Assembly: GCA_902782305.1 (NCBI GenBank)
Contig: CACZMV010000022.1
Location: forward strand, 1 to 44,550
Source: an uncultured Prevotellaceae bacterium
GTDB lineage: Bacteria; Bacteroidota; Bacteroidia; Bacteroidales; Bacteroidaceae
Length of the DNA stretch: 44,550 bases
Direction of reading: 5' to 3'
The notes below the pieces were generated by a model. The model was not told the DNA's origin. It saw nothing but the letters and a program-made list of their open reading frames with translations, and searched no databases. Below are positions 24,048-32,076 of this stretch, in pieces. The position numbers and the translations under genes are program-made. Position 1 is the stretch's first letter; each line of letters opens with the position of its first letter.

Positions 24048-24833
24048 ATGAGGAAACTGTTAGGAACGATATCGCTATTACTCTGTGGCTTTCTGCTGAT
24101 AGGCTGTGGCTCCAAGCAGAAACGCCCTGAGGAGAGCAAGGAGGCCAAAGCCTTGCTCCAGGGAGTGTGGGAGGATGAGGAGACTGACGAGGTGCTCTTT
24201 AAACTGCAGGGCGACTCAGTCTATTACCCCGATTCCACCTCCATGCCCGCCTATTTCATGGTAGCTGCAGACACCCTATATATCGGCAATAGCACCCGTT
24301 TCCACATTGAGAAACACAGCGAACATGTGTTGTGGCTCTCGAATGGCGACGATGAGGTGATTAAGTTGCATAAGGACGATGATCCAGACGATGATGTAGA
24401 AGAATTCTCTGAACACCAGATACAGACGCTGACGGAGGTGGTGAAGAAGGACACCGTGATTTATTATAACGGTAATCGCTATCGCCTCTATTTCGCCATC
24501 AATCCAACCAAATATAAGGTCAAGCTCAATACGGTGAACAATGATGGCTTGGAAGTAGAGAATGTGTATTACGACAACATCATCCACTTGAGCATTTTCA
24601 ACGGTTCTACCCAGATTTTCTCACGCGACTTCCGTAAGCCACAATATGAGAAAAAAGTGCCTGCCCAGTTCCTGACGAAGTCCATCCTGAACAACATGGA
24701 GTATGATAAGACCGATGCCGAGGGCTTCCATGTCAATGCCTCGCTGTGCACCCCTGGCAATGCCTCGTGCTATATGGTGGGCCATGTTATCTCGTTTGAT
24801 GGCAAACTGACCACTAAACTACTGGAATATTGA
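24048..24833 (+). CDS. Lipoprotein of unknown function (possibly DUF4738)
   Basis: A 261-residue lipoprotein: the signal LLCGFLLIGCGSK has a good lipobox with lipidated Cys at about residue 20. The mature part has LQGVWEDEETDEVLFKLQGD, which looks like a lipocalin-like or DUF4738-type start. It also has an acidic stretch KDDDPDDDVEEF and a second domain around residues 140-261 rich in beta-strand character. I am not certain of the family name. It starts immediately after the ugd stop codon and ends overlapping the nitrilase gene by 4 bases. Confidence 0.72.
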   Translation: MRKLLGTISLLLCGFLLIGCGSKQKRPEESKEAKALLQGVWEDEETDEVLFKLQGDSVYYPDSTSMPAYFMVAADTLYIGNSTRFHIEKHSEHVLWLSNGDDEVIKLHKDDDPDDDVEEFSEHQIQTLTEVVKKDTVIYYNGNRYRLYFAINPTKYKVKLNTVNNDGLEVENVYYDNIIHLSIFNGSTQIFSRDFRKPQYEKKVPAQFLTKSILNNMEYDKTDAEGFHVNASLCTPGNASCYMVGHVISFDGKLTTKLLEY

Positions 24834-25591
24834 AAGTTACACTTTTACAGACCGACATCCACTGGGGCGACCCCGAACGGAATATCCAGGAGGCTGAGCG
24901 CCTGATGCGTGAAAACCCAGGCAGCGACCTCTATGTCTTGCCTGAGATGTGGAGCACCGGCTTTGCCACCCAGCCAGACGGACTAGCTCACGAAGTAGGG
25001 CAGAACATCGCCTTGGAGTGGATGCAGCAAACGGCCAAAGCCTCTGAATGTGCCATTAGTGGCAGTCTGGCCGTCCACTTGGAGGATGGCACCTATCGCA
25101 ATCGCCATTATTTCTGCGACGGACGTTCTGGCCAAACCTATTACTATGACAAGCACCACCTTTTCACCTACGGACATGAGAACCAGTATTATACCTCTGG
25201 CCGTGACCATTGCATCGTCCCTTATGCAGGGTTCCGTCTCTTGTTGCTTACCTGCTACGACCTGCGTTTCCCTTGCTGGAGTCGCTATGCTACTGGTTTG
25301 GAGTACGATGCCATCATCGTTGTGGCCAATTGGCCTGAGTCGCGCCAGAATGCGTGGCAGTTGCTCACTCGTGCCCGTGCCATCGAGAATCAGGCCTATC
25401 TCATTGGTTGCAACAGGGTAGGCGATGATGCCTATAACCACTATGCCGGTGCCAGTGTGGTGGTCGATACCATCGGACATACCCTCGCACAGTGTCATCG
25501 ACATGTTCCAGAGGCATTAACCGTCGATTTAAATTTGGCAGAATTGCAGCGCAGAAGGGCTAAATTCCGCGTATTGGACGATAGAGACTAA
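24830..25591 (+). CDS. Nitrilase-superfamily amidohydrolase (omega-amidase-like)
   Basis: Cytoplasmic C-N hydrolase with the Glu-Lys-Cys triad: E39 (VLPEMWSTGF), K108 (YYYDKHHLFTYG) and C142 (LLLTCYDLRFPCW). The 253 residues and the HENQYYTSG block fit the YafV/omega-amidase group, which hydrolyses 2-oxoglutaramate and similar amides. Substrate is an inference. The start codon is TTG at 24830, overlapping the preceding TGA (TTGA); there is no nearby ATG that would keep the conserved VTLLQTDIHWG strand, so I accept TTG. Confidence 0.85.
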   Translation: MKVTLLQTDIHWGDPERNIQEAERLMRENPGSDLYVLPEMWSTGFATQPDGLAHEVGQNIALEWMQQTAKASECAISGSLAVHLEDGTYRNRHYFCDGRSGQTYYYDKHHLFTYGHENQYYTSGRDHCIVPYAGFRLLLLTCYDLRFPCWSRYATGLEYDAIIVVANWPESRQNAWQLLTRARAIENQAYLIGCNRVGDDAYNHYAGASVVVDTIGHTLAQCHRHVPEALTVDLNLAELQRRRAKFRVLDDRD

Positions 25592-25640
25592 TTATTTCTT
25601 TAAAATTGCTTAATTTTTAGGTGATTTAGGGATTTAATTC

Positions 25641-25668
25641 GTACCTTTGAGGTGAACCTCGAAGGTAC
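25641..25668. promoter_or_regulatory. Inverted repeat overlapping the distal gyrA promoter
   Basis: GTACCTTTGAGGT at 25641-25653 and ACCTCGAAGGTAC at 25656-25668 form an inverted repeat with one mismatch around a 2-nt centre. The left arm contains a complete -7 element (TACCTTTG at 25642-25649). It could be an operator or a structure sensitive to supercoiling. Confidence 0.6.
25642..25649 (+). promoter_or_regulatory. Distal -7 element upstream of gyrA
   Basis: TACCTTTG within the sequence TTCGTACCTTTG, about 200 bases before gyrA. The proximal element repeats the same TTCGTACCTTTG. No good -33 is seen here. Confidence 0.5.
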
Positions 25669-25701
25669 TTTCACTCGAAAATGCAAAATAAAACTAATTT
25701 A

Positions 25702-25733
25702 TTTTGTATTTTGCTCGTTTATTCGTACCTTTG
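25702..25733 (+). promoter_or_regulatory. Proximal gyrA promoter (-33 and -7)
   Basis: TTTTG at 25702-25706 and TACCTTTG at 25726-25733 with a 19-nt spacer, the best-formed promoter of the window. It leaves a leader of about 110 bases before gyrA, which contains a weak hairpin (GGGC at 25767-25770 with GCCC near 25779) and a heptamer array. I see no gene in 25592-25848. Confidence 0.65.
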
Positions 25734-25810
25734 TGCGGTTTAAGAAAATAGTAAAAACGCGTCAGCGGGCTTAAAAATGCCCTCTACGGCGATTTAAGGT
25801 CAAAATAGTA

Positions 25811-25841
25811 ATTGTAAATTGTAAATAGTCAAATTGTAAAT
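25811..25841 (+). repeat. Heptamer array (TTGTAAA type) in the gyrA leader
   Basis: Units ATTGTAA, ATTGTAA, ATAGTCA, then ATTGTAA one base out of phase. The 31-nt block matches 19480-19510 except for two bases. It ends 7 bases before the gyrA ATG, so it would be the immediate translation leader. Confidence 0.75.
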
Positions 25842-25848
25842 TATAAAG

Positions 25849-28380
25849 ATGGATCAAACTTTCGACAACGACAGAATTGTAAAAATCAACATTGAGGAGG
25901 AGATGAAGTCCTCTTACATCGACTATTCGATGTCTGTGATTGTGGCCCGTGCCCTCCCTGATGTTCGTGATGGTTTCAAGCCCGTTCATCGCCGTATCCT
26001 CTATGGTATGATGGGCATCAACAACGTTTCTACCCAACCTTATAAGAAATGTGCGCGCGTAGTAGGTGAGGTGCTTGGTAAGTACCACCCCCACGGCGAC
26101 TCTTCCGTATATGGTGCTCTGGTACGTATGGCCCAGGAGTGGAACATGCGCTATACGCTGGTTGACGGTCAGGGTAACTTCGGTTCCGTAGATGGCGACT
26201 CACCAGCTGCTATGCGTTACACGGAGTGCCGCCTCTCCAAGATGGGTGAGCATATCATGGACGACCTCGAGAAGGACACCGTTGATATGGTCAACAACTT
26301 CGACGACTCTTTGGTAGAGCCCAGCGTGATGCCTACCAAGATTCCTAACCTCTTGGTGAATGGTGGTAACGGTATTGCCGTAGGTATGGCTACCAATATG
26401 CCTACCCACAACCTGGGTGAGGTCATCGATGGTTGCTGTGCCTATATTGACAACCCCGATATCGATACCGACGGACTGATGCAGTACATTCCAGGTCCCG
26501 ACTTCCCCACTGGCGCCTATATCTATGGTCTGGCTGGTGTGCGCGATGCCTATGAGACCGGTCGTGGCCGTATCGTAATGCGTGCCAAGGCTGAGATTGA
26601 GACCACCGAGACTCACGATAAGATTGTGGTTACTGAGATTCCTTACGGTGTCAACAAGGCCGACCTTGTGAAGTATATTGCCGACCTCGCCAACGAACAT
26701 AAGATTGAGGGCGTAGCCAATGTCAACGACGAGTCTGGTCGTCAGGGTATGCGTATCGTGGTGGATTGCAAGCGCGATGCCAACGCCAATGTACTGTTGA
26801 ACAAGTTGTTTAAGATGACCGCTCTACAGAGCTCATTCTCAGTCAATAACATCGCATTGGTAAAGGGTCGTCCCCGTCTGCTTTCGCTTAAAGAGTGCGT
26901 CAAGTACTTCGTAGAGCATCGTCACGATGTGACCATCCGTCGCACCAAGTACGACCTGAAGAAAGCCCAGGAGCGTGCCCACATCCTCGAAGGTTTGATC
27001 ATTGCTGTGAACAACATCGACGAGGTGGTTCACATTATCCGTAATAGTAAGACTCCTTCCGACGCCCAGCGCAACTTGGAGGTTCGCTTCGAACTGGACG
27101 AGCTCCAGTCAAAGGCTATCGTCGATATGCGTCTGAGCCAGCTCACGGGTCTGCGTGTCGACCAGCTGCACCAGGAGTACGACGACCTGATGAAGCTCAT
27201 TGCCGACTTGGAGGAAATCCTGAACAACCCCGAGCGTTGCAAGCAGGTGATGAAGGACGAACTGCAGGAGGTGAAGGAGAAGTATGGCGACGAGCGTCGT
27301 ACCGAGATTATCCCCTTCGACCACGAGTTCAATGCCGAGGACTTCTATCCCGACGATCCCGTGGTTATCACCATCTCACATATGGGTTACATCAAACGTA
27401 CCCACTTGGACGAGTTCCACGAGCAGGGTCGTGGTGGTGTTGGTGCCAAGGCTGCCCGCCATCGCGATAACGACTTCGCCGAGTATATCTATCCTGCCAC
27501 CATGCACAACACCCTGCTGTTCTTCACCCAGAAGGGTCGTTGCTATTGGCAGAAGTGTTATGAGATTCCCGAGGGCGACAAGAACTCGAAGGGCCGTGCC
27601 ATCCAGAATATGCTGAACATCGAGCCCGACGATGCCATCAATGCCGTATTGCGCATCAAGAACTTCAACGACGAAGAGTTCCTGCAGAGCCATTACGTCA
27701 TGTTTGCCACCAAGCAGGGTATCATCAAGAAGACCCGCCTCGATGCTTATAAGAACGTGCGTGCCGCTGGTGTTCGCGCCATCAATATCAACGAGGGCGA
27801 CGAGGTGGTAGGTGTTCGCTTGACCAATGGCCACAACGAGATTCTGTTGGCCAACCGCAACGGTCGTGCCGTTCGCTTCGACGAGAACGACGTTCGTACC
27901 ATGGGCCGTGTTTCTACCGGTGTTATCGGTATGCGCCTCGATGGTGGCGACGACGAGGTAGTAGGCATGGTATGCGTCAACGATCCTAACGTCGAGACCA
28001 TCATGGTTGTTTCTGAGAATGGTTACGGCAAGCGCTCTGAGGTCGAAGACTACCGCAAGACAGCCCGTGGTGCCAAGGGTGTGAAGACCCTCTCTATCAC
28101 AGAGAAGACCGGTCGCTTGGTAGCCATCAAGGTGGTAACCGACGAGAACGACCTGATGATTATCAACAAGTCGGGCATCCTCATTCGTCTGAAGGTAGCC
28201 GATGTCCGCGTCATGGGTCGTGCCACCCAGGGTGTACGCCTCATCAACCTCGCTAAGAAGAACGACACCATTGCCAGCGTCTGCAAGGTAACCTCCAGCC
28301 AGGAGGAAGATGTCGAGGAGGCCGAGGTATTGAACGAAGAAACCGCTCCCGAGACTACTGTTGAGAACAATAAAGAATAA
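25849..28380 (+). CDS. gyrA: DNA gyrase subunit A
   Basis: Subunit A of DNA gyrase, which breaks and rejoins DNA to introduce negative supercoils. The 843 residues include the breakage-reunion domain with catalytic Y124 in AAMRYTECRL. The quinolone-binding helix reads HPHGDSSVYGALVRMAQ. S85 corresponds to E. coli Ser83, and G89 takes the place of E. coli Asp87. The C-terminal pinwheel holds repeated strands; the GyrA box is best matched by GRGGVGAKA. The acidic tail (EEDVEEAEVLNEETAPE) is typical. The gene has two tandem promoters and one overlaps an inverted repeat, consistent with supercoiling-dependent control, although that is inference. Confidence 0.95.
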   Translation: MDQTFDNDRIVKINIEEEMKSSYIDYSMSVIVARALPDVRDGFKPVHRRILYGMMGINNVSTQPYKKCARVVGEVLGKYHPHGDSSVYGALVRMAQEWNMRYTLVDGQGNFGSVDGDSPAAMRYTECRLSKMGEHIMDDLEKDTVDMVNNFDDSLVEPSVMPTKIPNLLVNGGNGIAVGMATNMPTHNLGEVIDGCCAYIDNPDIDTDGLMQYIPGPDFPTGAYIYGLAGVRDAYETGRGRIVMRAKAEIETTETHDKIVVTEIPYGVNKADLVKYIADLANEHKIEGVANVNDESGRQGMRIVVDCKRDANANVLLNKLFKMTALQSSFSVNNIALVKGRPRLLSLKECVKYFVEHRHDVTIRRTKYDLKKAQERAHILEGLIIAVNNIDEVVHIIRNSKTPSDAQRNLEVRFELDELQSKAIVDMRLSQLTGLRVDQLHQEYDDLMKLIADLEEILNNPERCKQVMKDELQEVKEKYGDERRTEIIPFDHEFNAEDFYPDDPVVITISHMGYIKRTHLDEFHEQGRGGVGAKAARHRDNDFAEYIYPATMHNTLLFFTQKGRCYWQKCYEIPEGDKNSKGRAIQNMLNIEPDDAINAVLRIKNFNDEEFLQSHYVMFATKQGIIKKTRLDAYKNVRAAGVRAININEGDEVVGVRLTNGHNEILLANRNGRAVRFDENDVRTMGRVSTGVIGMRLDGGDDEVVGMVCVNDPNVETIMVVSENGYGKRSEVEDYRKTARGAKGVKTLSITEKTGRLVAIKVVTDENDLMIINKSGILIRLKVADVRVMGRATQGVRLINLAKKNDTIASVCKVTSSQEEDVEEAEVLNEETAPETTVENNKE

Positions 28381-28407
28381 AGTGTTTAACCAATAAATGA
28401 AAATCGT

Positions 28408-29622
28408 ATGAAAAAAATGCTTATGATGGCAATTGCGTTCATGGCAAGTTCCATGGCTTTTGCCGGTGACAGCGATGGTCTTAAGGCCATTAAGAATTGT
28501 AAGAACTATGCCGAGGCAGCTCAGCTGGTAAAACAGAACCTCGCAAGTCTGGCCGACAATGCTGAGAAGGCTAAGGCTTACAACCACTTGTTCGAGCTGG
28601 CTATGAATAAGGTTAGCAACGAGACAGGTACCATCACCGAGAACCAGATGGCCGTTCAGATGGGCACTGGTAAGGTAAAGCCTTACGACACGCTGGGTCT
28701 GGCCGATGCTATCTGCGATGCTATCAACGACATGATTGAGTGCAACAAGTACGACCAGCTTCCTAACGCCAAGGGCAAGGTAAAGCCTCAGTTCGAGAAG
28801 AACATCGGTCGCGTATGGGCTGTTCGCTCTCACCTTGTTAACATCGGTCAGGAAGAGGCTCGCAAGGGCAACAGCGCTGGTGTGCTGAAGTATTGGGGCA
28901 TGTTCACCGACTCTGGTGCCGATCCCACCTTCGCCGCTATGGACAAGACCCCTGAGAAGGAGTATGCCGGACAGGTTGCTTTCTTTGCAGGTCGCTATGC
29001 TTTCGATGCTAAGGATATGGCTCGTGCCAACAAGTATTTCGAGATTGCCAAGAAGGACCCCACCCAGAAGCAGGATGCCGAGAACTTCCAGCTCTACGCT
29101 ATGCGCAGCAGCCTGAAGAACCACGCCGACTCACTCGCTTTCGTTGACCAGCTGAAGCAGATGTATGCTGCTGAGCCCGAGAACGAGGTTATCGTCGACG
29201 CTATCAACGGCATGTACGAAGGTCTTGACAAGAAGGCTCAGGTTGAATTCCTCGATGCCCATCTTGCTAAGTATCCCAACTCATTCACCGCTCTGGCCAA
29301 CAAGGGTCTGATGGCTGTCAATGCCAACAATGCCGAGGAGGGTGCCAAGTGGTTGCGTAAGGCTGCTGCTGCTAAGCCCGACAATGCAGTTGTTTACACC
29401 TATCTGGGTGCATGCTTGAGCGTTCAGGCTGCCAACGAGAACGACATTGCCAAGGGCAAGGAGCTCTACAAGCAGGCTATCGAAGCCTTCGACAAGGCTA
29501 AGGAGCTCGATCCTAACAAGCAGATGGCTAACTGGGGTTACAACCGCTATCAGGCCTACTACGGACTCTATGGCGCCGACGACCCACGCACCAAGGCTGC
29601 TGAGGAAGATAGCAAGAGATAA
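28408..29622 (+). CDS. Exported tetratricopeptide-repeat protein
   Basis: A 404-residue protein with a Sec signal (MLMMAIAFMASSMAFAG) and helical repeats over its whole mature length. TPR-like units are clearest toward the C-terminus: NSFTALANKGLMAVNANNAEEG, AVVYTYLGACLSVQ, and the unit ending in AFDKAKELDPNK. It is likely periplasmic and acts in protein-protein contacts; no enzyme motif is visible. It starts 27 bases after gyrA with no promoter between, so it is probably on the gyrA transcript. A terminator follows it. Confidence 0.82.
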   Translation: MKKMLMMAIAFMASSMAFAGDSDGLKAIKNCKNYAEAAQLVKQNLASLADNAEKAKAYNHLFELAMNKVSNETGTITENQMAVQMGTGKVKPYDTLGLADAICDAINDMIECNKYDQLPNAKGKVKPQFEKNIGRVWAVRSHLVNIGQEEARKGNSAGVLKYWGMFTDSGADPTFAAMDKTPEKEYAGQVAFFAGRYAFDAKDMARANKYFEIAKKDPTQKQDAENFQLYAMRSSLKNHADSLAFVDQLKQMYAAEPENEVIVDAINGMYEGLDKKAQVEFLDAHLAKYPNSFTALANKGLMAVNANNAEEGAKWLRKAAAAKPDNAVVYTYLGACLSVQAANENDIAKGKELYKQAIEAFDKAKELDPNKQMANWGYNRYQAYYGLYGADDPRTKAAEEDSKR

Positions 29623-29646
29623 TTTTAGAACTTTATATATAGTTTT

Positions 29647-29684
29647 AAGGGAGCCCGACTGTGAAGCTAGGCTCCCTTTCCTTT
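29647..29684 (+). terminator. Rho-independent terminator of the gyrA unit
   Basis: AAGGGAGCC at 29647-29655 pairs perfectly with GGCTCCCTT at 29670-29678, followed by TTCCTTTTC. It lies 25 bases after the TPR gene stop. Confidence 0.75.
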
Positions 29685-29712
29685 TCGTCTATTATTTGCG
29701 GCGCAGGCGTTT

Positions 29713-31002
29713 TCACGACAATCTGCGAACGATGAAGAATTGGCGGGTGCGCACGAAATAAAGTGTGACACCCGCTAAATTGATGATAGCGACGGTCCAG
29801 AAAGCAGCAGAATAGCCTAAGAGCTCGGCAATAATACCTCCGACAAGGATGCCAAGACCCATGCCACAATCCCACGAAACGAGGATGGTGGAGTTGGCGG
29901 TGCCACGCTCGTTATGATGGGCTACGGAAATCATCATGTTCTGGAAGGCGGGCCATAGGTGACCGTTGCCCAAACCTATCAGAAGGGCTGAGCCGTAGTA
30001 GCCTATGGAAGTGAAAAGTGAAAAGTGAAAAGTGAAAAATTTGCTACCGCCTATTGTTGGCATCAGAATAAATAAGGTGTAGCCCACGAGCGATATGACC
30101 ATACCCTCAGCAGCATTCTGCGTGAGCTTGCCCTCACGAAGGGCTTTGCCGCCTTGCAGACGCGAGAGGATGAGTCCGATGGAACAGAGCATGAACCAAG
30201 CACCCGTGCCTCCCGTCATGCCCAGCACTTGTTTGCCATAGATGGCGAGGTAATTGCTCAGCACTCCAAAGCAGAAGCCGAAGAACACCATGTTGACGCC
30301 AATGAGCCAACCACTCTTGAGGAAGAAGCGGTCGAGGCGAAGGGGCATTCTTTGAACTTTGAGGTTTGAACTTTGAACTTTATGATTTGAACTTGAAACT
30401 TTATGATTTGAACTTGAAACTTGGAACTTGGAACTTGAAACTTTATTGAGGGTGACGGTGGAATCGACGATGAGTCCGAAGAGAGCCACGGCGAAGGCCA
30501 ACCAGAACAGCAGTTGGAAATTGTGGGTTTCGCTATAGACGAAGAGGGCAAAAGTGGGCGATATGGCCATGGCGAGGTTGTTGCTCAGTCCGTAATAGCC
30601 GATGCCCTCGTTGCGTCGCGAGGAGGGCAACACATCGATGGCTACGGTGGAATTGGCCACGGTGACGGCTCCGAAGGGTCCTCCATGCAGGGTGCGGACG
30701 ATGGTGAAAAGGAGTAGGGACGATGCTGCCAGATAGCCTGCAAAGAAGATGGCAAAGGCGCTATAGGAAATGAGCAGCACCATTTTACGAGGGAAGGAAT
30801 CGACGAAGAAACCACTGAACGGACGGAACAGCAGGGCCACAATGGTATAACCCGACAATACCAGTCCTATCACATCCTTGGTAGCTCCAAACGTCTCGTA
30901 GAGATAGAGGGGCAACAGGGGTGTGAGCAAATAAAAGGCGAAGAACAGCGCGAAGTTGGCCGTCATCACCTTTAAGTAGTTACGATTCCAAAGTCGTTCC
31001 AT
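29713..31002 (-). CDS. MFS transporter with two in-frame heptamer-repeat insertions
   Basis: A 429-residue inner-membrane protein of the major facilitator superfamily with about twelve hydrophobic segments. The A-motif-like loop near residues 60-75 reads FRPFSGFFVDSFPRKMV. Substrate unknown; sugar or drug efflux are both possible. Two segments are encoded by heptamer arrays and look foreign. Residues about 186-218 form the central cytoplasmic loop (VSSSNHKVSSSNHKVQSSN). Residues about 319-331 (SKFFTFHFSLFTS) lie in an extracytoplasmic or loop region before GYYGSALLIGLGNG. It begins directly upstream of hisC's end with no spacer base, so it ends the his transcript and occupies the place where hisB is often found. 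Confidence 0.82.
   Translation of the reverse strand: MERLWNRNYLKVMTANFALFFAFYLLTPLLPLYLYETFGATKDVIGLVLSGYTIVALLFRPFSGFFVDSFPRKMVLLISYSAFAIFFAGYLAASSLLLFTIVRTLHGGPFGAVTVANSTVAIDVLPSSRRNEGIGYYGLSNNLAMAISPTFALFVYSETHNFQLLFWLAFAVALFGLIVDSTVTLNKVSSSKFQVSSSNHKVSSSNHKVQSSNLKVQRMPLRLDRFFLKSGWLIGVNMVFFGFCFGVLSNYLAIYGKQVLGMTGGTGAWFMLCSIGLILSRLQGGKALREGKLTQNAAEGMVISLVGYTLFILMPTIGGSKFFTFHFSLFTSIGYYGSALLIGLGNGHLWPAFQNMMISVAHHNERGTANSTILVSWDCGMGLGILVGGIIAELLGYSAAFWTVAIINLAGVTLYFVRTRQFFIVRRLS
30010..30049 (+). repeat. Heptamer array AGTGAAA x4 with AATTTGCTACCG tail, inside the MFS gene
   Basis: Same 40-nt element as 15405-15444 with one base different. It is read in frame by the minus-strand MFS gene as SKFFTFHFSLFTS. 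On the plus strand every unit holds TGA; the coding strand holds none. Confidence 0.88.
30350..30447 (+). repeat. Fourteen-unit heptamer array inside the MFS gene
   Basis: Fourteen consecutive heptamers: CTTTGAA, CTTTGAG, GTTTGAA, CTTTGAA, CTTTATG, ATTTGAA, CTTGAAA, CTTTATG, ATTTGAA, CTTGAAA, CTTGGAA, CTTGGAA, CTTGAAA, CTTTATT. Three units (CTTTATG, ATTTGAA, CTTGAAA) are duplicated as a 21-nt block. The array encodes the Ser/Lys-rich central loop of the transporter on the minus strand. Confidence 0.92.
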
Positions 31003-32037
31003 CTAGTATTTTCGCAGGGCACCTATCAGTTCGTTGTTTTCCGAAAGACTGCCAATGGTGATGCGCAAGCAGTTCTGGCACAGCTGCACACGGGTGCGAT
31101 TGCGCACAATGATGCCCTCGTTGACCAGATAGTCGTAAATGGCCTGAGCATCGGTCATGCGAGCCAGGAAGAAGTTGGCATCGGTGGGGAACACTTCCTG
31201 CACGATAGGCAGTTCGGTAAAGGCTTGCATCAGTCGGGTGCGCTCGTCTAACAGAATGCGAACCCACTTGTCTACCTCGAAGGGGTCGCTCAGGGCAGTG
31301 AGTGCCTGCTGTTGCGTCAACTGATTGACGTTATATGGATATTTCACCTTATTATATATAGCTATGATATCCTTCGAGGCAAATGCCATTCCCAGACGGA
31401 TGGCTGCTGAGCCCCACGCCTTCGACATGGTCTGCAGGATGATGAGGTTAGGATGCGTAGGCAATTCCTGACGCATGGACAGCTGCTGGGCGAAGTCGAT
31501 GTACGCTTCGTCGATGATGACGATACCCTGAAACTGATTGACCACCTTCAGCATCTCGTCACGATCCAACGAGTTGCCCGTAGGATTGTTGGGCGAGCAA
31601 AGCCAGATAATCTTGGTATGGGCATCGCAGGCAGCCAACAGTTTGTCGGCAGAGAACTGATAGTGCTCGTCCAGCAGAACGGTACGATACTCGATGTCGT
31701 TGATGTCGGCACATACCTTGTACATGCCATATGACGGAGCGATGGCCACCACATTGTCCACTCCGGGATTGCAGAACACACGATAAGCCAAGTCGATGGC
31801 CTCGTCGCTGCCGTTGCCCAGGAATATCATATCCTCGGGCACACCCTTCACCTTCTTCAGCACACTTTTCAGTTCGCGCTGCAAGGGGTCGGGATATCGG
31901 TTGTAGGGTGCGTTATAAGGATTCTCGTTGGCATCCAGAAACACATGAGCCTCATGGCCCGAATACTCATCGCGGGCTGAAGAATAGGGTGCCAACTTCC
32001 AAATATTTGGTCTAACGAGTTGCTCCAAGCTAAACAT
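31003..32037 (-). CDS. hisC: Histidinol-phosphate aminotransferase
   Basis: PLP-dependent aminotransferase of histidine biosynthesis, converting imidazole acetol phosphate to histidinol phosphate with glutamate. The 344 residues include [54 protein letters not shown], and the PLP lysine in [15 protein letters not shown]. It lies 19 bases downstream of hisD on the same strand, and the MFS gene starts on the base after its stop, so it belongs to the hisG-hisD-hisC unit. Confidence 0.93.
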   Translation of the reverse strand: MFSLEQLVRPNIWKLAPYSSARDEYSGHEAHVFLDANENPYNAPYNRYPDPLQRELKSVLKKVKGVPEDMIFLGNGSDEAIDLAYRVFCNPGVDNVVAIAPSYGMYKVCADINDIEYRTVLLDEHYQFSADKLLAACDAHTKIIWLCSPNNPTGNSLDRDEMLKVVNQFQGIVIIDEAYIDFAQQLSMRQELPTHPNLIILQTMSKAWGSAAIRLGMAFASKDIIAIYNKVKYPYNVNQLTQQQALTALSDPFEVDKWVRILLDERTRLMQAFTELPIVQEVFPTDANFFLARMTDAQAIYDYLVNEGIIVRNRTRVQLCQNCLRITIGSLSENNELIGALRKY

Positions 32038-32048
32038 AAATCTATATT

Positions 32049-32076
32049 TTTAATGTTTAATCTTTAATTTTTAATG
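32049..32076 (-). repeat. Heptamer array TTTAATN x4 across the hisD stop codon
   Basis: On the plus strand TTTAATG, TTTAATC, TTTAATT, TTTAATG. On the minus strand each unit holds TAA, and the hisD stop codon (32057-32059) is one of them; the last hisD residues (TLKIKD) are encoded by array units. A sister array lies at 33362-33389. Confidence 0.8.

Noticed and set aside
27376-29124. A 582-codon open frame antisense to gyrA and the TPR gene
   Set aside because: It covers the complement of two well-conserved genes, has no recognisable domain, and its composition is what codon bias on the other strand would leave stop-free.
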